From assembly GCF_014203705.1 (NCBI RefSeq), contig NZ_JACHJR010000001.1, forward strand, positions 682,001-746,000: a DNA stretch of 64,000 nt, in the 5' to 3' direction. Positions within the stretch are counted from its first letter, which is position 1. Every line of letters starts with the position of its first letter. The translations under genes and the position numbers were made by a program. Positions 9,162 through 18,159 of the stretch are shown one piece after another. The stretch comes from Kitasatospora gansuensis. GTDB taxonomy: Bacteria > Actinomycetota > Actinomycetes > Streptomycetales > Streptomycetaceae. The notes under the pieces are model-generated. The model worked only from the letters and a program-made list of their open reading frames with translations. It was not told the origin of the DNA and did not search any database.

Positions 9162-9590
9162 TCAGAGCCGCCGCAGGCCCTCGCGTACGGCGGTGAGCAG
9201 TCCGAGGTCCGCCCGGCCGCCGACCGCGACCGCGAGCGGCGCCCGCGCGAGCAGCAACCCCTGGGCGACCAGGTCGGCGACCAGGATCTTCGCCAGCGAG
9301 ACCGGCAGCCGCAGTTCGGCGGCCACCTCGGCCAGCGCCGCGGAACGCCGGCAGCGCTCCAGCACCACCCGGTGCTCGGGCTGCAGCCCGCGCGCCGACG
9401 GCCGGGCCGGGGCGCCGAACTCCTCGCCCGGCTCCCGGACCGTGGTCAGCACCGTGATCAGGCTGAAGTCGTCCCGCTCCGGGGCCGTCCGGCCCCGGGT
9501 CACGGTGTACGGACGCACCATCGAGTCGGCCGCGTCCTCCTCGGCCTCCTCGGCCACCGGCTCCCGGTACCACTGCGGTGGCCGGGTCAC
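9162..9590 (-). CDS. cvnC: DUF742 protein CvnC
   Basis: A 142-residue DUF742 protein. It begins VTRPPQWYREPV and contains VRPYTVTRGRT, the LEPEHR-like region LQPEHRVVLERC, the winged-helix-like segment ELRLPVSLAKILVADL and the family's terminal GLRRL. CvnC links the roadblock protein and the GTPase in conservon complexes and has a winged-helix character. The GTG start was chosen because it overlaps the cvnB stop as GTGA, implying translational coupling. The frame runs open far upstream in another gene's antisense, which is only GC-driven. Confidence 0.92.
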   Translation of the reverse strand: MTRPPQWYREPVAEEAEEDAADSMVRPYTVTRGRTAPERDDFSLITVLTTVREPGEEFGAPARPSARGLQPEHRVVLERCRRSAALAEVAAELRLPVSLAKILVADLVAQGLLLARAPLAVAVGGRADLGLLTAVREGLRRL

Positions 9591-10024
9591 CCCCGACCAC
9601 CACCACGGGCCCCGAAGGCGTCGAAGTCGCCGCGTTGCGGCGTGCTGAGCTTCTGGCCGACCTGCTGCACCAGCTTGTGCATGGCCAGCGACATCACCTC
9701 GGCGTCGACGTCCTGAGAGGCCGTCACCGCCAGGTGGGTGCCCTGGCCGGCGGTGATGACGAACAGCCACAACTCGGCCAGTTCGACGATGACCTGGTGC
9801 ACCGGGCCGCCGTCGAAGAGCTGGCCGACACCGCGGGCCAGGCTCTGCTGCCCGGTGGCGATGGCGGCCAGGCGCTCCGCGTCCGCGCGCTCGACGGTCC
9901 GCGAGTGGCTGACCACCAGGCCGTCGTCGGAGAGCAGGACGGCGTTTCTGGTCCCGGACACCGAGTCCACGAGGCCGTCGAGCAGCCAGTCGAGATCCTG
10001 GTGGGTGGCGGTGGTGCGCGTCAT
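9587..10024 (-). CDS. cvnB: Roadblock/LC7 domain protein CvnB
   Basis: A 145-residue roadblock/LC7 protein. It starts MTRTTATHQDLDWLLDGLV, and the NAVLLSDDGLVVSHS strand pair followed by the central helix ADAERLAAIATGQQSLARG is the diagnostic fold pattern. CvnB proteins work with the sensor-like kinase and the small GTPase of the conservon, resembling MglB-type GTPase regulators. The ATG overlaps the cvnA stop as ATGA, so the genes are translationally coupled, and its stop overlaps the cvnC start. Gly-rich C-terminal residues end the protein. Confidence 0.94.
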   Translation of the reverse strand: MTRTTATHQDLDWLLDGLVDSVSGTRNAVLLSDDGLVVSHSRTVERADAERLAAIATGQQSLARGVGQLFDGGPVHQVIVELAELWLFVITAGQGTHLAVTASQDVDAEVMSLAMHKLVQQVGQKLSTPQRGDFDAFGARGGGRG

Positions 10025-12663
10025 GACCGGTCTTCCGTCGTAGGGATGGGCAGATCCTGCCCGGGGAGTTCCTGCCCGGGGGGATCGAGCGGCGCCGCCG
10101 GGTTCTCCCGGGCGGCCCTGGACCGGCGCTGGAACGCTCCGATCGCCGCTCCGGCCCGTCGGGGGGCCGGTCGGAGCAGCGGGTTCTCGTCCCAACGGGG
10201 CGGCTTCGGGCGGCTGTTCGGCTCCTCCGGCGCGAGCCGCAGCTCGTCCACCAGGCTGGCCTGACGGACCCGGCGGGGCAGCGGCGGCTCGGCCTCCGGC
10301 TCACCGGAGAGCCCGGACTGCTGCTGGTACGGCAGCCCGCTGTAGCCGTGCTCGACCGGCGGGAACGGGTCGGCGGCCGGGAACGGGTCCGCGGCGGGGA
10401 ACGGCACGGCCGGCGGGAACGGGTCCGGCTGCGGGAACGGGTCGCCGTACAGCTCGGCCCGGTACGGCCCGTCCTGCCTCGACTCCGGCCCGCCGTACGG
10501 CAGTTCGGCCACCGGCCGGTACGCCTCACGGCCGCCCTGCCCGCCCCGGGGCAGCTCGGGCGCGGTCGCCCTGGCCAGCGCCTCGCCCCGCGCGCGGGTC
10601 GGCAGCACCTCGGCGGACGTGGTGTCCGGCACCGGGTACACGCCGGGCGCCGCGACCAGCAGGGTGTCCGGCAGCAGCAGGATCGCCCGGGTGCCGCCGA
10701 ACGCCGACTGCCGGAACTCGACCCGCAGCCCGTGCTGGGCGGCCAGCCGGGCGATCACGTGGAAGCCGAGCCGGATGTCCTCGGTCCTGGCCAGCACGTC
10801 CAGCCGCGGCGGATGGCTCATCAGCTCGTTGGCCGCGGCCAGTTGCTCCTCGTCCATGCCGAGCCCGCGGTCCTCGACCTCGATCGCCAATCCCCGGCCG
10901 ACCGCGCCGGCCCGGACCTCCACCGGAGTGGGCGGCGGCGAGAAGGTCAGCGCGTTCTCGACCAGCTCGGCGACCACGTGCGCGACCGGGCCGACCGCCC
11001 GCTCGGACAGCCAGGGGCTGCCGTCCAGGTCGAGCACCACCCGGGTGTAGTCCTGCACCTCACCCTGGGCGGCGCGCAGCACGTCCAGCACCGGGACCGG
11101 CTTCCGCCAGCGCCGGTGCGGGGTGCCACCGGCCAGGATGACCAGGTTCTCCTCGTAGCGGCGCAGCCGGGCGGTCAGGTGGTCGAGGTCGAACAGGCCC
11201 TCCAGCACCTCCGGGTCCTCGTGCCGCCGCTCCAGCTCGTCCAGCTTGCGCAGCTGCTGACCGATCAGCAGCTGGGTGCGGCGGGCGATCCGCTGCAGCA
11301 GCTTCTCGAAGCCGCGGTGCTGGTCGGCCTGCCGGACGGCCGCCGCGATCGCACTGGCGCGGGCCAGGTTGAGCGCGTGGCCGAGCCGGGCCAGCTCGTC
11401 CCCGGCGCCCCGCGGCTCCTGCTCGATGGCGGCCGCCTCGGCCTGCGCGTCGATCTGCTCGCCCTGGGCCAGCCGTTCCACCACCTCGGGCAGGCTGCGC
11501 TCCAACTGCTCGGCCTGCTCCTGGAGTTCGGTGATCCGGCGGCGCATCGAGCGGGTCAGCCGCCAGGTGGTGACGATCACCGCGATGACCGCGAACAGGC
11601 CGATCACGCTCGTGAGCACCACGGTCAGCAGCAGGTGGGTGATGGAGCCGAGACCGACCTCGACCACCCCACTGGTCCGGCTCTCCATCAGGGCGACCAG
11701 CTTGGGCGTCAGCTGGTCCATCGCCTGACGCCACTTCTGCTGGTTCGGCGCCAGCGCCACGGTGCCGGCGCCGTCGGCGGCGGTGGGCTTCAGCAGGGAC
11801 TGCTCGACCTCGGTCTTCGCCTGCCAGGCCGGGCTGTTGACGATCTCCTGCCACATCGCCGTCTCACCCGGCGTCAGATAGGGGACCACCTCGGTGCCGT
11901 ACCGGAACGGCTGCTCGTGCAGCGCCTGCTGGACCTGCTGGTAGTCCTGGACGGAGAGCCGTCCGGCCGGCCAGCCACGGGCCAGCAGCGCGTCCGAACG
12001 GGAGATCATCTCCTTGCCCCAGAACAGGGCGACCAGCGGCTGGGAGATCGTGGTGACCTTGCCGTCGTCGACGTGGCTGAGGGCGCCGAACAGCCGCAGG
12101 TCGACCGCGATCAGATCGGTGTAGTAGCGGTAGACGGTCGCCTGCCGGTCGGCCGCGCCGCCCTCGTCCACGGCGGCCCGCTGGGAGTCGAGCTGCCCCA
12201 TCGCCTGCCGGGCCTGGAGCACCGCTTCGCGCACCTCGGCGGGCGCGTCGTCGGCGGTGACGCCGGACAGCTTCTGGAAGGTGCTGATCGCCTCGTCCGT
12301 CTTGCGCCGCTGCTCGCGCAGCTGGTCCCGTACGGTGCCGGGCCGGGCGATCGACTCGGCGCTGAGCCGGCGCTCCTCCTGCAGGTTGTAGTACACGATG
12401 TTGGACGGCTGGCCGGCCTGCTGGGCCAACTGCCCCTGGGCGGCCATCCGCTGGAAGTTGACGAAGGTCTCGCCCGTGGTCGCCGCCCAGAGGGCGGCGA
12501 GCGCGAGACCGGGGACGATGGCCAGGATCAGCAGTGCGGACCGCAGCGAGAGCCGGGGGCGGCGGCCGGACCGGCCACCTCGCCGAGCGGCTGTGGGGGG
12601 CGACGGCTCGGCCGCCTCCCCCTGCTTCGTTGGGGCGATCCGCCGAGACGCACGCGCGCGCAG
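10021..12663 (-). CDS. cvnA: Conservon sensor histidine-kinase-like protein CvnA (probable CTG start)
   Basis: A membrane sensor of about 880 residues. The N-terminus has a basic Pro/Arg-rich cytoplasmic segment, one helix (LLILAIVPGLALAALW), a NIT-type extracellular sensor region with YYNLQEERRLSAE, a second helix near VVLTSVIGLFAVIAVIV, a HAMP-like coil and a GHKL ATPase domain (N box VVAELVENALTFS; G box EDRGLGMD; RLGFHVIARLAAQHG). The C-terminal 250 residues are Pro-rich and probably disordered. The first in-frame ATG (12447) would remove the first membrane helix. No in-frame ATG, GTG or TTG lies between it and the upstream stop, but CTG at 12663 has AAGGAG six bases before it and restores the helix. 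A frameshift toward the out-of-frame ATG is the alternative. Confidence 0.85.
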   Translation of the reverse strand: MRARASRRIAPTKQGEAAEPSPPTAARRGGRSGRRPRLSLRSALLILAIVPGLALAALWAATTGETFVNFQRMAAQGQLAQQAGQPSNIVYYNLQEERRLSAESIARPGTVRDQLREQRRKTDEAISTFQKLSGVTADDAPAEVREAVLQARQAMGQLDSQRAAVDEGGAADRQATVYRYYTDLIAVDLRLFGALSHVDDGKVTTISQPLVALFWGKEMISRSDALLARGWPAGRLSVQDYQQVQQALHEQPFRYGTEVVPYLTPGETAMWQEIVNSPAWQAKTEVEQSLLKPTAADGAGTVALAPNQQKWRQAMDQLTPKLVALMESRTSGVVEVGLGSITHLLLTVVLTSVIGLFAVIAVIVTTWRLTRSMRRRITELQEQAEQLERSLPEVVERLAQGEQIDAQAEAAAIEQEPRGAGDELARLGHALNLARASAIAAAVRQADQHRGFEKLLQRIARRTQLLIGQQLRKLDELERRHEDPEVLEGLFDLDHLTARLRRYEENLVILAGGTPHRRWRKPVPVLDVLRAAQGEVQDYTRVVLDLDGSPWLSERAVGPVAHVVAELVENALTFSPPPTPVEVRAGAVGRGLAIEVEDRGLGMDEEQLAAANELMSHPPRLDVLARTEDIRLGFHVIARLAAQHGLRVEFRQSAFGGTRAILLLPDTLLVAAPGVYPVPDTTSAEVLPTRARGEALARATAPELPRGGQGGREAYRPVAELPYGGPESRQDGPYRAELYGDPFPQPDPFPPAVPFPAADPFPAADPFPPVEHGYSGLPYQQQSGLSGEPEAEPPLPRRVRQASLVDELRLAPEEPNSRPKPPRWDENPLLRPAPRRAGAAIGAFQRRSRAARENPAAPLDPPGQELPGQDLPIPTTEDRS

Positions 12664-13247
12664 GGCATTCTCCTTGGAGGCGGCGGCGGTCTCGGAGGAC
12701 CGACCTTGTCCGGTTCGAACGGTGACGGATGGATATTAGTCATATCGAATAACAACCACGAAACCTCGGACCGAAGTTCACGGGCCGTCACATCCCGGCC
12801 ACCTCCCGTTCACCCACCCGCCGGGCCCACCCTCCCGCTCCCCCAACGGCCTTCGGGCATCGGCCGCCTCGACGCCCGCCCTCAGCCGCCGTCACGGGGA
12901 GTGGCCGCCGCGGCCCGGGCGAGCAGCCCGTCCACCCGAACCGACTTCGCCAACGTACGAAGCAGAACGGTCACATTCGGTCTCTTGTGGTCCTTTGCCC
13001 CGGCGGCCGACCCGGCTCCGTAATCATGATCCTCAGAAGCCGTCGGACGGTCTGGGGGGATCAAACTCAGTGGCTGCTACGCCGCGCATCACGCTGCCGT
13101 CCCACGGCCAGCGGCGCTGACGCACGACACGACCCGTACGAAGAAGCGGCCGGCCCCCGCCAGGGGTCGGCCGGTTCGTCCTGCGCGCCTTGGCAGTGAA
13201 CTCGCGCCCCGGCAGGCCCGGCGGGCGCCATTCCTCGAGGAGTAGTC
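12664..13247. other. Divergent intergenic region between conservon and MIB operon
   Basis: A 584-base gap separating two divergent operons. An AT-rich patch at about 12728-12760, rare in this genome, contains TAATAT-like elements on the minus strand and is the best candidate for the conservon promoter. On the plus side, an imperfect hairpin (CCGGCC at 13150-13155 with GGCCGG at 13169-13174) lies about 75 bases before the encapsulin start and could be a leader structure. Short open frames here show no recognisable protein. Confidence 0.5.
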
Positions 13248-14645
13248 ATGCCCGATCTGGAAGCACCACCCGCACCGCAGCTGAGCCTGTCCACGCGGGC
13301 CGCCAGGCAGCTGGCCACCACCACCAAGTCCGAACCGCAGATGCAGGGCATCACCTCCCGCAACCTGCTGCGGGCCATGCCCTGGGTGGACGTCACCGCC
13401 GGCACCTACCGGGTCAACCGGCGGCTCACCCTGCGGACCGGCGCCGGCCGGGTGCTCTTCGTCCAGCAGGGTGCCGACCAAGTCCGGGTCGTCCCGGCCT
13501 CGTTGGACGCACTCCCGGCCCTGCGCGACTACCCCGACCAGGACGTGCTCGGCGAGATCGCCGCCCGGTTCGAGCCCCGGCACATCCGGCCCGGTGACCT
13601 GCTCGCCGAGCAGGGGCAGCCGGTCGAGGCGGTCTTCCTGATCGCCCACGGCCGACTGGAGCGGATCGTCGCCGGGAAGTACGGCGAGGCCCAGCTGCTG
13701 GGCGTCCTCACCGACGGCGCCCACCTGGGCGACGAGGCCCACCTGAACCCCGGGGCCGCCTGGTCGGCCACCCTCCGGGCGGCCACCGACGCCACCGTCC
13801 TGGCCCTGCCCTGGGCCGCGTACCGGGAGATCCTGGACCGCACCCCCTCCCTGCAGGCGCACGCCGACGCCTTCCGGGCCCGCGCGAAGCGCGCCGTCAA
13901 CCGCAAGGGCGAGGCCGAGATCGAGCTGAGCTCCGGCCACCACGGCGAGCCGCCGCTCCCCACCACCTTCGTCGACTACGAACTCGCGCCCCGCGAGTAC
14001 GAGTTGTCGCTCGCTCAGACCGTGCTCCAGGTCCACACCCGGGTCGCCGACCTGTACAACGACCCGATGGACCAGCTGCAGCAGCAGCTGCGGCTGACCG
14101 TGGAGGAGCTGCGCGAGCGGCAGGAGTACGAGATCGTCAACAACCGCGAGTTCGGCCTGCTGCACAACGCCGCCTACGAGCAGCGGATCTCCACCCGCAG
14201 CGGCCCGCCCACCCCCGACGACCTCGACCAGCTGCTCGCCATGCGCCGCTCCACCCACGCCTTCTTCGCCCACCCGAAGGTGATCGCCGCGTTCTTCGCC
14301 GAGTGCAACAGCCGTGGCCTGTACCCCGATTCGGCCGAGGTCAACGGACGCCAGGTGCTGGCCTGGCGAAACGTTCCGTTCTACCCCTGCTCCAAGATCC
14401 CGGTCTCCGACACCCACACCTCCACCATCATGGCGATGCGCTTCGGCGAGAAGGAGCAGGGCGTGATCGGCCTGCGGCCGAAGGAGCTGCCCGAGGAGGT
14501 GGAGTCCGGGCTGAACGTCCGCTTCATGGGCATGAACCAACAGGCCGTCATGCGCTACCTGGTCACCGCGTACTTCTCCGCCGCCGTGCTGGTCCCCGAC
14601 GCGCTCGGACTGCTCGAGAACTGCCAGATCGGGGCGGCGGCGTGA
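13248..14645 (+). CDS. Family 2B encapsulin shell protein with cyclic-nucleotide-binding-like domain (EshA-like)
   Basis: A 465-residue protein matching the EshA-type encapsulin family 2B: an HK97-like shell subunit with an inserted cNMP-binding-like domain at about residues 95-210 ([19 protein letters not shown], then [13 protein letters not shown] and WSATLRA). The C-terminal part, from [16 protein letters not shown] to the end, is the shell fold with [23 protein letters not shown] precedes the ATG. Such shells encapsulate MIB synthase, encoded here immediately downstream with a GTGA overlap, so this is a predicted MIB nanocompartment. In the phosphate-binding cassette, the position normally Arg is Trp, so binding of a canonical cyclic nucleotide is doubtful. 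Older annotations call these Crp/Fnr-type regulators, but no DNA-binding domain is visible. Confidence 0.93.
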   Translation: MPDLEAPPAPQLSLSTRAARQLATTTKSEPQMQGITSRNLLRAMPWVDVTAGTYRVNRRLTLRTGAGRVLFVQQGADQVRVVPASLDALPALRDYPDQDVLGEIAARFEPRHIRPGDLLAEQGQPVEAVFLIAHGRLERIVAGKYGEAQLLGVLTDGAHLGDEAHLNPGAAWSATLRAATDATVLALPWAAYREILDRTPSLQAHADAFRARAKRAVNRKGEAEIELSSGHHGEPPLPTTFVDYELAPREYELSLAQTVLQVHTRVADLYNDPMDQLQQQLRLTVEELRERQEYEIVNNREFGLLHNAAYEQRISTRSGPPTPDDLDQLLAMRRSTHAFFAHPKVIAAFFAECNSRGLYPDSAEVNGRQVLAWRNVPFYPCSKIPVSDTHTSTIMAMRFGEKEQGVIGLRPKELPEEVESGLNVRFMGMNQQAVMRYLVTAYFSAAVLVPDALGLLENCQIGAAA

Positions 14646-15751
14646 TCGGGCCCACCGACCTGCAGCGCCTCCTGCGCGGCCCGAGCGGCCTGGGCACCCA
14701 GAGCCTCTACCTGACCCAACTCCCGGCGGACGCACCGGAGCCGGAGCCGGCCGCGCAGGGCCGTCCGGCGCCCGGGGACCCGGTCCCCGGCCTGTACCAC
14801 CACCCGGTCGCCGAGCCCGACCCCGACCGGGTCGAGGAGGTCAGCCGGCGGATCAAGACCTGGGCCGTGGAGGAGGTCCAGCTCTTCCCGCCGGAGTGGG
14901 AGGACCAGTTCGACGGCTTCGCGCTCGGCAGCTACATGACGACCTGTCACCCCGACGCGCCCACCGTCGACCATCTGATGATCGCCACCCGCCTGATGGC
15001 CGCCGAGAACGTCCTCGACGACACCTACTGCGAGGACCACGGCGGCTCCCCCGTCGGCCTCGGCGGGCGCCTGCTGCTCGCGCACACCGCCCTCGACGAG
15101 CTGCACACCACCCCCGAGTACCGGCCCGCCTGGGCGGAATCCCTGCAGGCCGACGCCCCCCGCCGGGCCTACCACTCCGCGATGCGGTACTTCACCGAGG
15201 CCGCCACCGCGTCCCAGGCCGACCGCTACCGGCACGACATGGCCCGGCTGCACATGGGCTACCTCGCCGAGGCCGCCTGGAGCCAGACCGAGTACGTCCC
15301 GCAGGTGTGGGAGTACCTGGCGATGCGTCAGTTCAACAACTTCCGGCCCTGCCCCACGCTCACCGACACCATCGGCGGCTACGAGCTGGCCGCCGACCTG
15401 CACGCCCTGCCGGCCCTGCAGCGCGTCATCGCGCTCGCGGCCAACGCGACCACCGTGATGAACGACCTCTACTCGTACACCAAGGAACTCGACAGCCCCG
15501 GCCTGCACCTCAACCTGCCCGTGGTGCTCGCCCAGCAGGAGCAGCTCACCGACCGCGAGGCGTACCTCAAGGCCGTCCGGATCCACAACGACCTGATGCA
15601 CGCCTTCGAGGCCGAATCCGCCACCCTCGCCGCCTCCTTCCCCGCCCCGACGCTGCTGCGCTACCTGCGCGGCTTCGCGGTGTGGGTCGACGGAAACCAC
15701 CACTGGCACCGCACCAACACCTACCGCTACACCCTGCCCGACTTCTGGTAG
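14642..15751 (+). CDS. 2-methylisoborneol synthase (class I terpene cyclase), encapsulin cargo
   Basis: A 369-residue class I terpene synthase. The metal-binding motif DDTYCED (126-132) matches the DDxYCED form typical of MIB synthases, and the NSE triad reads NDLYSYTKE (274-282). The enzyme cyclises 2-methylgeranyl diphosphate to the earthy odorant 2-methylisoborneol. Residues 1-60 are Pro/Ala-rich and probably disordered, with a short [15 protein letters not shown] segment (6-20) that resembles the targeting peptides of encapsulin cargo. The GTG start overlaps the shell-gene stop (GTGA), giving translational coupling, and the shorter frame is chosen because upstream residues are antisense-like. 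The C-terminal YRYTLPDFW includes the RY pair near the diphosphate. Confidence 0.95.
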   Translation: MIGPTDLQRLLRGPSGLGTQSLYLTQLPADAPEPEPAAQGRPAPGDPVPGLYHHPVAEPDPDRVEEVSRRIKTWAVEEVQLFPPEWEDQFDGFALGSYMTTCHPDAPTVDHLMIATRLMAAENVLDDTYCEDHGGSPVGLGGRLLLAHTALDELHTTPEYRPAWAESLQADAPRRAYHSAMRYFTEAATASQADRYRHDMARLHMGYLAEAAWSQTEYVPQVWEYLAMRQFNNFRPCPTLTDTIGGYELAADLHALPALQRVIALAANATTVMNDLYSYTKELDSPGLHLNLPVVLAQQEQLTDREAYLKAVRIHNDLMHAFEAESATLAASFPAPTLLRYLRGFAVWVDGNHHWHRTNTYRYTLPDFW

Positions 15752-15814
15752 CCCGACCCCCGGCAGCTCAACTTCCGGCAATCCAACTTCTGGTAGCTCA
15801 AGAGGAGAACCCCC

Positions 15815-16681
15815 ATGACCACCACCGTTCCCAACGCCGCCATCCCCGCTCCCGCCACCAGCTACCAGGGCGACATCGCCCGCTACTGGGACCACGAGGC
15901 CCGCCCCGTCAATCTGCGCCTCGGCGACGTCGACGGCCTCTACCACCACCACTACGGCATCGGCGACGTCGACCACGCCGCCCTGGAGGCCGGCCCGGAG
16001 AGCGAGCGCGAGGAGCGGCTCGTCACCGAGCTGCACCGCCTGGAGTCCGCCCAGACCGACGTCCTGCTGGACCACCTCGGTCCGATCCGCGCCGACGACA
16101 CCCTGGTCGACGCCGGCTGCGGCCGCGGCGGCTCCATGGTGATGGCTCATCAGCGCTTCAACTGCACCGTCGAGGGCGTCACCCTCTCCGCCAAGCAGGC
16201 CGACTTCGGCAACCAGCGGGCCCGCGACCTCGGCATCGACCACGCGGTCCGCTCCCGGGTCGCCAACATGCTCAACATGCCGTTCGAGACCGGCCAGGCC
16301 GCCGCTTCCTGGAACAACGAGTCCAGCATGTACGTGGACCTCGAGGACCTGTTCGCCGAGCACGCCCGGGTGCTCGCCGTCGGCGGCCGCTACGTGACCA
16401 TCACCGGCTGCTGGAACCCGGTCTACGGCCAGCCGTCCAAGTGGGTCTCCCAGATCAACGCCCACTTCGAGTGCAACATCCACTCCCGCCGCGAGTACCT
16501 CCGCGCGATGGCCGACAACCGCCTGGTCCCGCAGACCATCATCGACCTCACCCCCACCACCCTGCCCTACTGGGAGCTGCGCGCCACCTCCTCCCTCGTC
16601 ACCGGCATCGAGGAGGCCTTCATCAACTCCTACAAGGACGGCTCCTTCCAGTACCTCCTGATCGCGGCCGACCGGGTCTGA
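15815..16681 (+). CDS. Geranyl diphosphate 2-C-methyltransferase
   Basis: A 288-residue SAM-dependent methyltransferase. The glycine-rich SAM motif VDAGCGRGGSM lies near residues 93-103, and N-terminal YQGDIARYWDHEARPVN and HHHYGIGDVDH are hallmarks of the GPP C-methyltransferase family. It methylates C2 of geranyl diphosphate, supplying the C11 substrate of MIB synthase. AGAGGAG precedes the ATG. It lies 63 bases after the terpene synthase, separated by a small imperfect repeat of that gene's 3' end, and is the last gene of the operon before a strong terminator. Confidence 0.95.
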   Translation: MTTTVPNAAIPAPATSYQGDIARYWDHEARPVNLRLGDVDGLYHHHYGIGDVDHAALEAGPESEREERLVTELHRLESAQTDVLLDHLGPIRADDTLVDAGCGRGGSMVMAHQRFNCTVEGVTLSAKQADFGNQRARDLGIDHAVRSRVANMLNMPFETGQAAASWNNESSMYVDLEDLFAEHARVLAVGGRYVTITGCWNPVYGQPSKWVSQINAHFECNIHSRREYLRAMADNRLVPQTIIDLTPTTLPYWELRATSSLVTGIEEAFINSYKDGSFQYLLIAADRV

Positions 16682-16693
16682 TCAGACAGCCGT

Positions 16694-16723
16694 GGCCCGC
16701 TCCCCGTCATCGGGGAGCGGGCC
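16694..16723. terminator. Bidirectional terminator between MIB operon and GH gene
   Basis: A perfect 13-bp stem, GGCCCGCTCCCCG with CGGGGAGCGGGCC, and a 4-base loop. It sits 12 bases after the methyltransferase stop and 14 bases before the 3' end of the convergent hydrolase gene. Confidence 0.9.
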
Positions 16724-16737
16724 TCCGGCGTTCAACG

Positions 16738-18147
16738 TCAGCGCTGAAGCGCCGAGTTGAGCGTCTGCCACAGGGGCTTGGTGCTGTAGGGCAGCATGTC
16801 CTCGGCGTAGTACCACCAGAAGCAGCCGCCGACGTAGTACGGCAGGTCGAGCTTCAGGCCGTAGTAGTAGTTCAGCATCGACTGCGCCGCCGCCTGCGTG
16901 CCGCTGGTGGCGGCGTCGGGCAGGCCGACCTCACCGAAGCCCAGCTTGGCGTTCGGGTAGAGGGTGTGCAGCTGCTGGAAGTACGAGGTCCAAGTGGCCG
17001 CGCTGGGACGGATGTTGTTGCACTGGCCCTCGTAGTAGCTGAGCGTCACGTAGTCCAGGCCGTTGCGCATGTCCTCCGGCACGTACTGCTTGGTGAACGC
17101 CAGCGGGTCGAGCTCCGACGGGCCGTTGCCGCAGCCGATGTCGTAGTAGAGGGTCAGCGCGCTGCGCTTGCCGGCCGCCTCGACCTGGCGGTAGGCGTCG
17201 GTGATCTTGGTCGAGACGTCGCCGTAGCTGCCCAGCCAGTTCCCGTTCACCTCGTTGCCGACCTCCCAGAGGTCCACCTGGTTGCCGAAGGCGTTCAGGT
17301 ACTGGGCGACCCGGTCGTGGTACGCCTGGGCCGAGATGTTCTTGACGTACTCGGAGTCCAGGATCTCGCCCATCAGGTAGCTGACCGGCTGGAGCTGGTT
17401 GACCGCCGAGGTGTACGAGCTGGGGCTCTCGGTCTCGTCGAAGACGATCCGGGTGGTCGGCATGTGCGCCAGGTGCCTCGACGAGTCCACGATCGCGGCG
17501 AGGTTCGACACGTCGTCGACGGTGACGCCGTACAGCGGGTCCGGCAGCGCGCGCATACCGGCGGGGGGCGCGGTGGTGGGCGACGGGGTCGGCGTGGGCG
17601 TCGCGGTCGGCGTGGGCGTGGGCACCGGGGTGGGTGTCGCCGTGGGCGTGGGGCTCACCGTCGGGGTCGGGGTGGGGCTCGGCGTGGGGGCAGGCGTCGG
17701 CGTGGGCGCCGGGGTGGGCGTCGGGGCCGGGGCCGGGGCCGTGCCCACGGTCAGGGTGTGCGTGGGGAGGTTGTGCCAGCGGCCGTCCAGGCCCCGCCAG
17801 CGGCCGAACTCCGTGTACGTACCGGCCGGCAGGCTCCGCGCGCCGGTGGTGATCGTCACACCGCTCGGGCAGATCTGGACGTTCCGGGCCGCGTTCGGGA
17901 AGTCGAGACGCTGGCCCGCCGCGTTGCGGACGGCGACCCCGACGGTGTCCGCCGTGAAGCAGCGCGAGGAGTGCACGGTGAGCGAGGCCGTGACCGAGGG
18001 GCCGGCGACGGCCGGAGCCGGGCTGATCCGGTCCTCGACGACGCTTGGGCCGCTGGCGGAGGCCTGGGTACTGACGAGGAGGGGGATGGCGAGCAGGCCG
18101 GCTGCGGCGACCGCGCCGACCCGTACGTGGGTGGCAGAAATGCGCAT
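16738..18147 (-). CDS. Secreted clan GH-A-like glycoside hydrolase with N-terminal beta domain and Pro-Thr linker
   Basis: A 469-residue exported protein. A signal peptide (MRISATHVRVGAVAAAGLL ending near ASA) is followed by a beta-rich domain (about 35-125), a long Pro-Thr repeat linker (about 128-190) and a TIM-barrel-type catalytic domain of about 270 residues. Within that domain WEVGNEVNGNW carries the probable acid/base Glu of a GNE motif and GFGEVGLP the probable nucleophile, consistent with clan GH-A enzymes; the exact family is not certain. The ATG at 18147 has AGAGGAC upstream. Its leader carries a c-di-AMP riboswitch, which in actinobacteria controls cell-wall-acting secreted proteins, so a role in wall or envelope glycan turnover is inferred. 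Confidence 0.82.
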   Translation of the reverse strand: MRISATHVRVGAVAAAGLLAIPLLVSTQASASGPSVVEDRISPAPAVAGPSVTASLTVHSSRCFTADTVGVAVRNAAGQRLDFPNAARNVQICPSGVTITTGARSLPAGTYTEFGRWRGLDGRWHNLPTHTLTVGTAPAPAPTPTPAPTPTPAPTPSPTPTPTVSPTPTATPTPVPTPTPTATPTPTPSPTTAPPAGMRALPDPLYGVTVDDVSNLAAIVDSSRHLAHMPTTRIVFDETESPSSYTSAVNQLQPVSYLMGEILDSEYVKNISAQAYHDRVAQYLNAFGNQVDLWEVGNEVNGNWLGSYGDVSTKITDAYRQVEAAGKRSALTLYYDIGCGNGPSELDPLAFTKQYVPEDMRNGLDYVTLSYYEGQCNNIRPSAATWTSYFQQLHTLYPNAKLGFGEVGLPDAATSGTQAAAQSMLNYYYGLKLDLPYYVGGCFWWYYAEDMLPYSTKPLWQTLNSALQR

Positions 18148-18159
18148 GGACAGGTCCTC

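Noticed and set aside
12528..12791. Small minus-strand open frame overlapping the kinase N-terminus
   Set aside because: Pro/Arg-rich without motifs; its internal ATG is only one base from the AAGGAG that better serves the CTG start of the kinase.
13248..14645. Annotation of the shell gene as a Crp/Fnr transcription factor
   Set aside because: The cNMP-like domain is embedded in a larger HK97-type shell sequence and no helix-turn-helix is present; the operon context supports encapsulin.
17560..17750. Tandem GGGTG/GGCGTG-rich repeat
   Set aside because: It is the coding sequence of the Pro-Thr linker of the secreted hydrolase, not an independent repeat or CRISPR.
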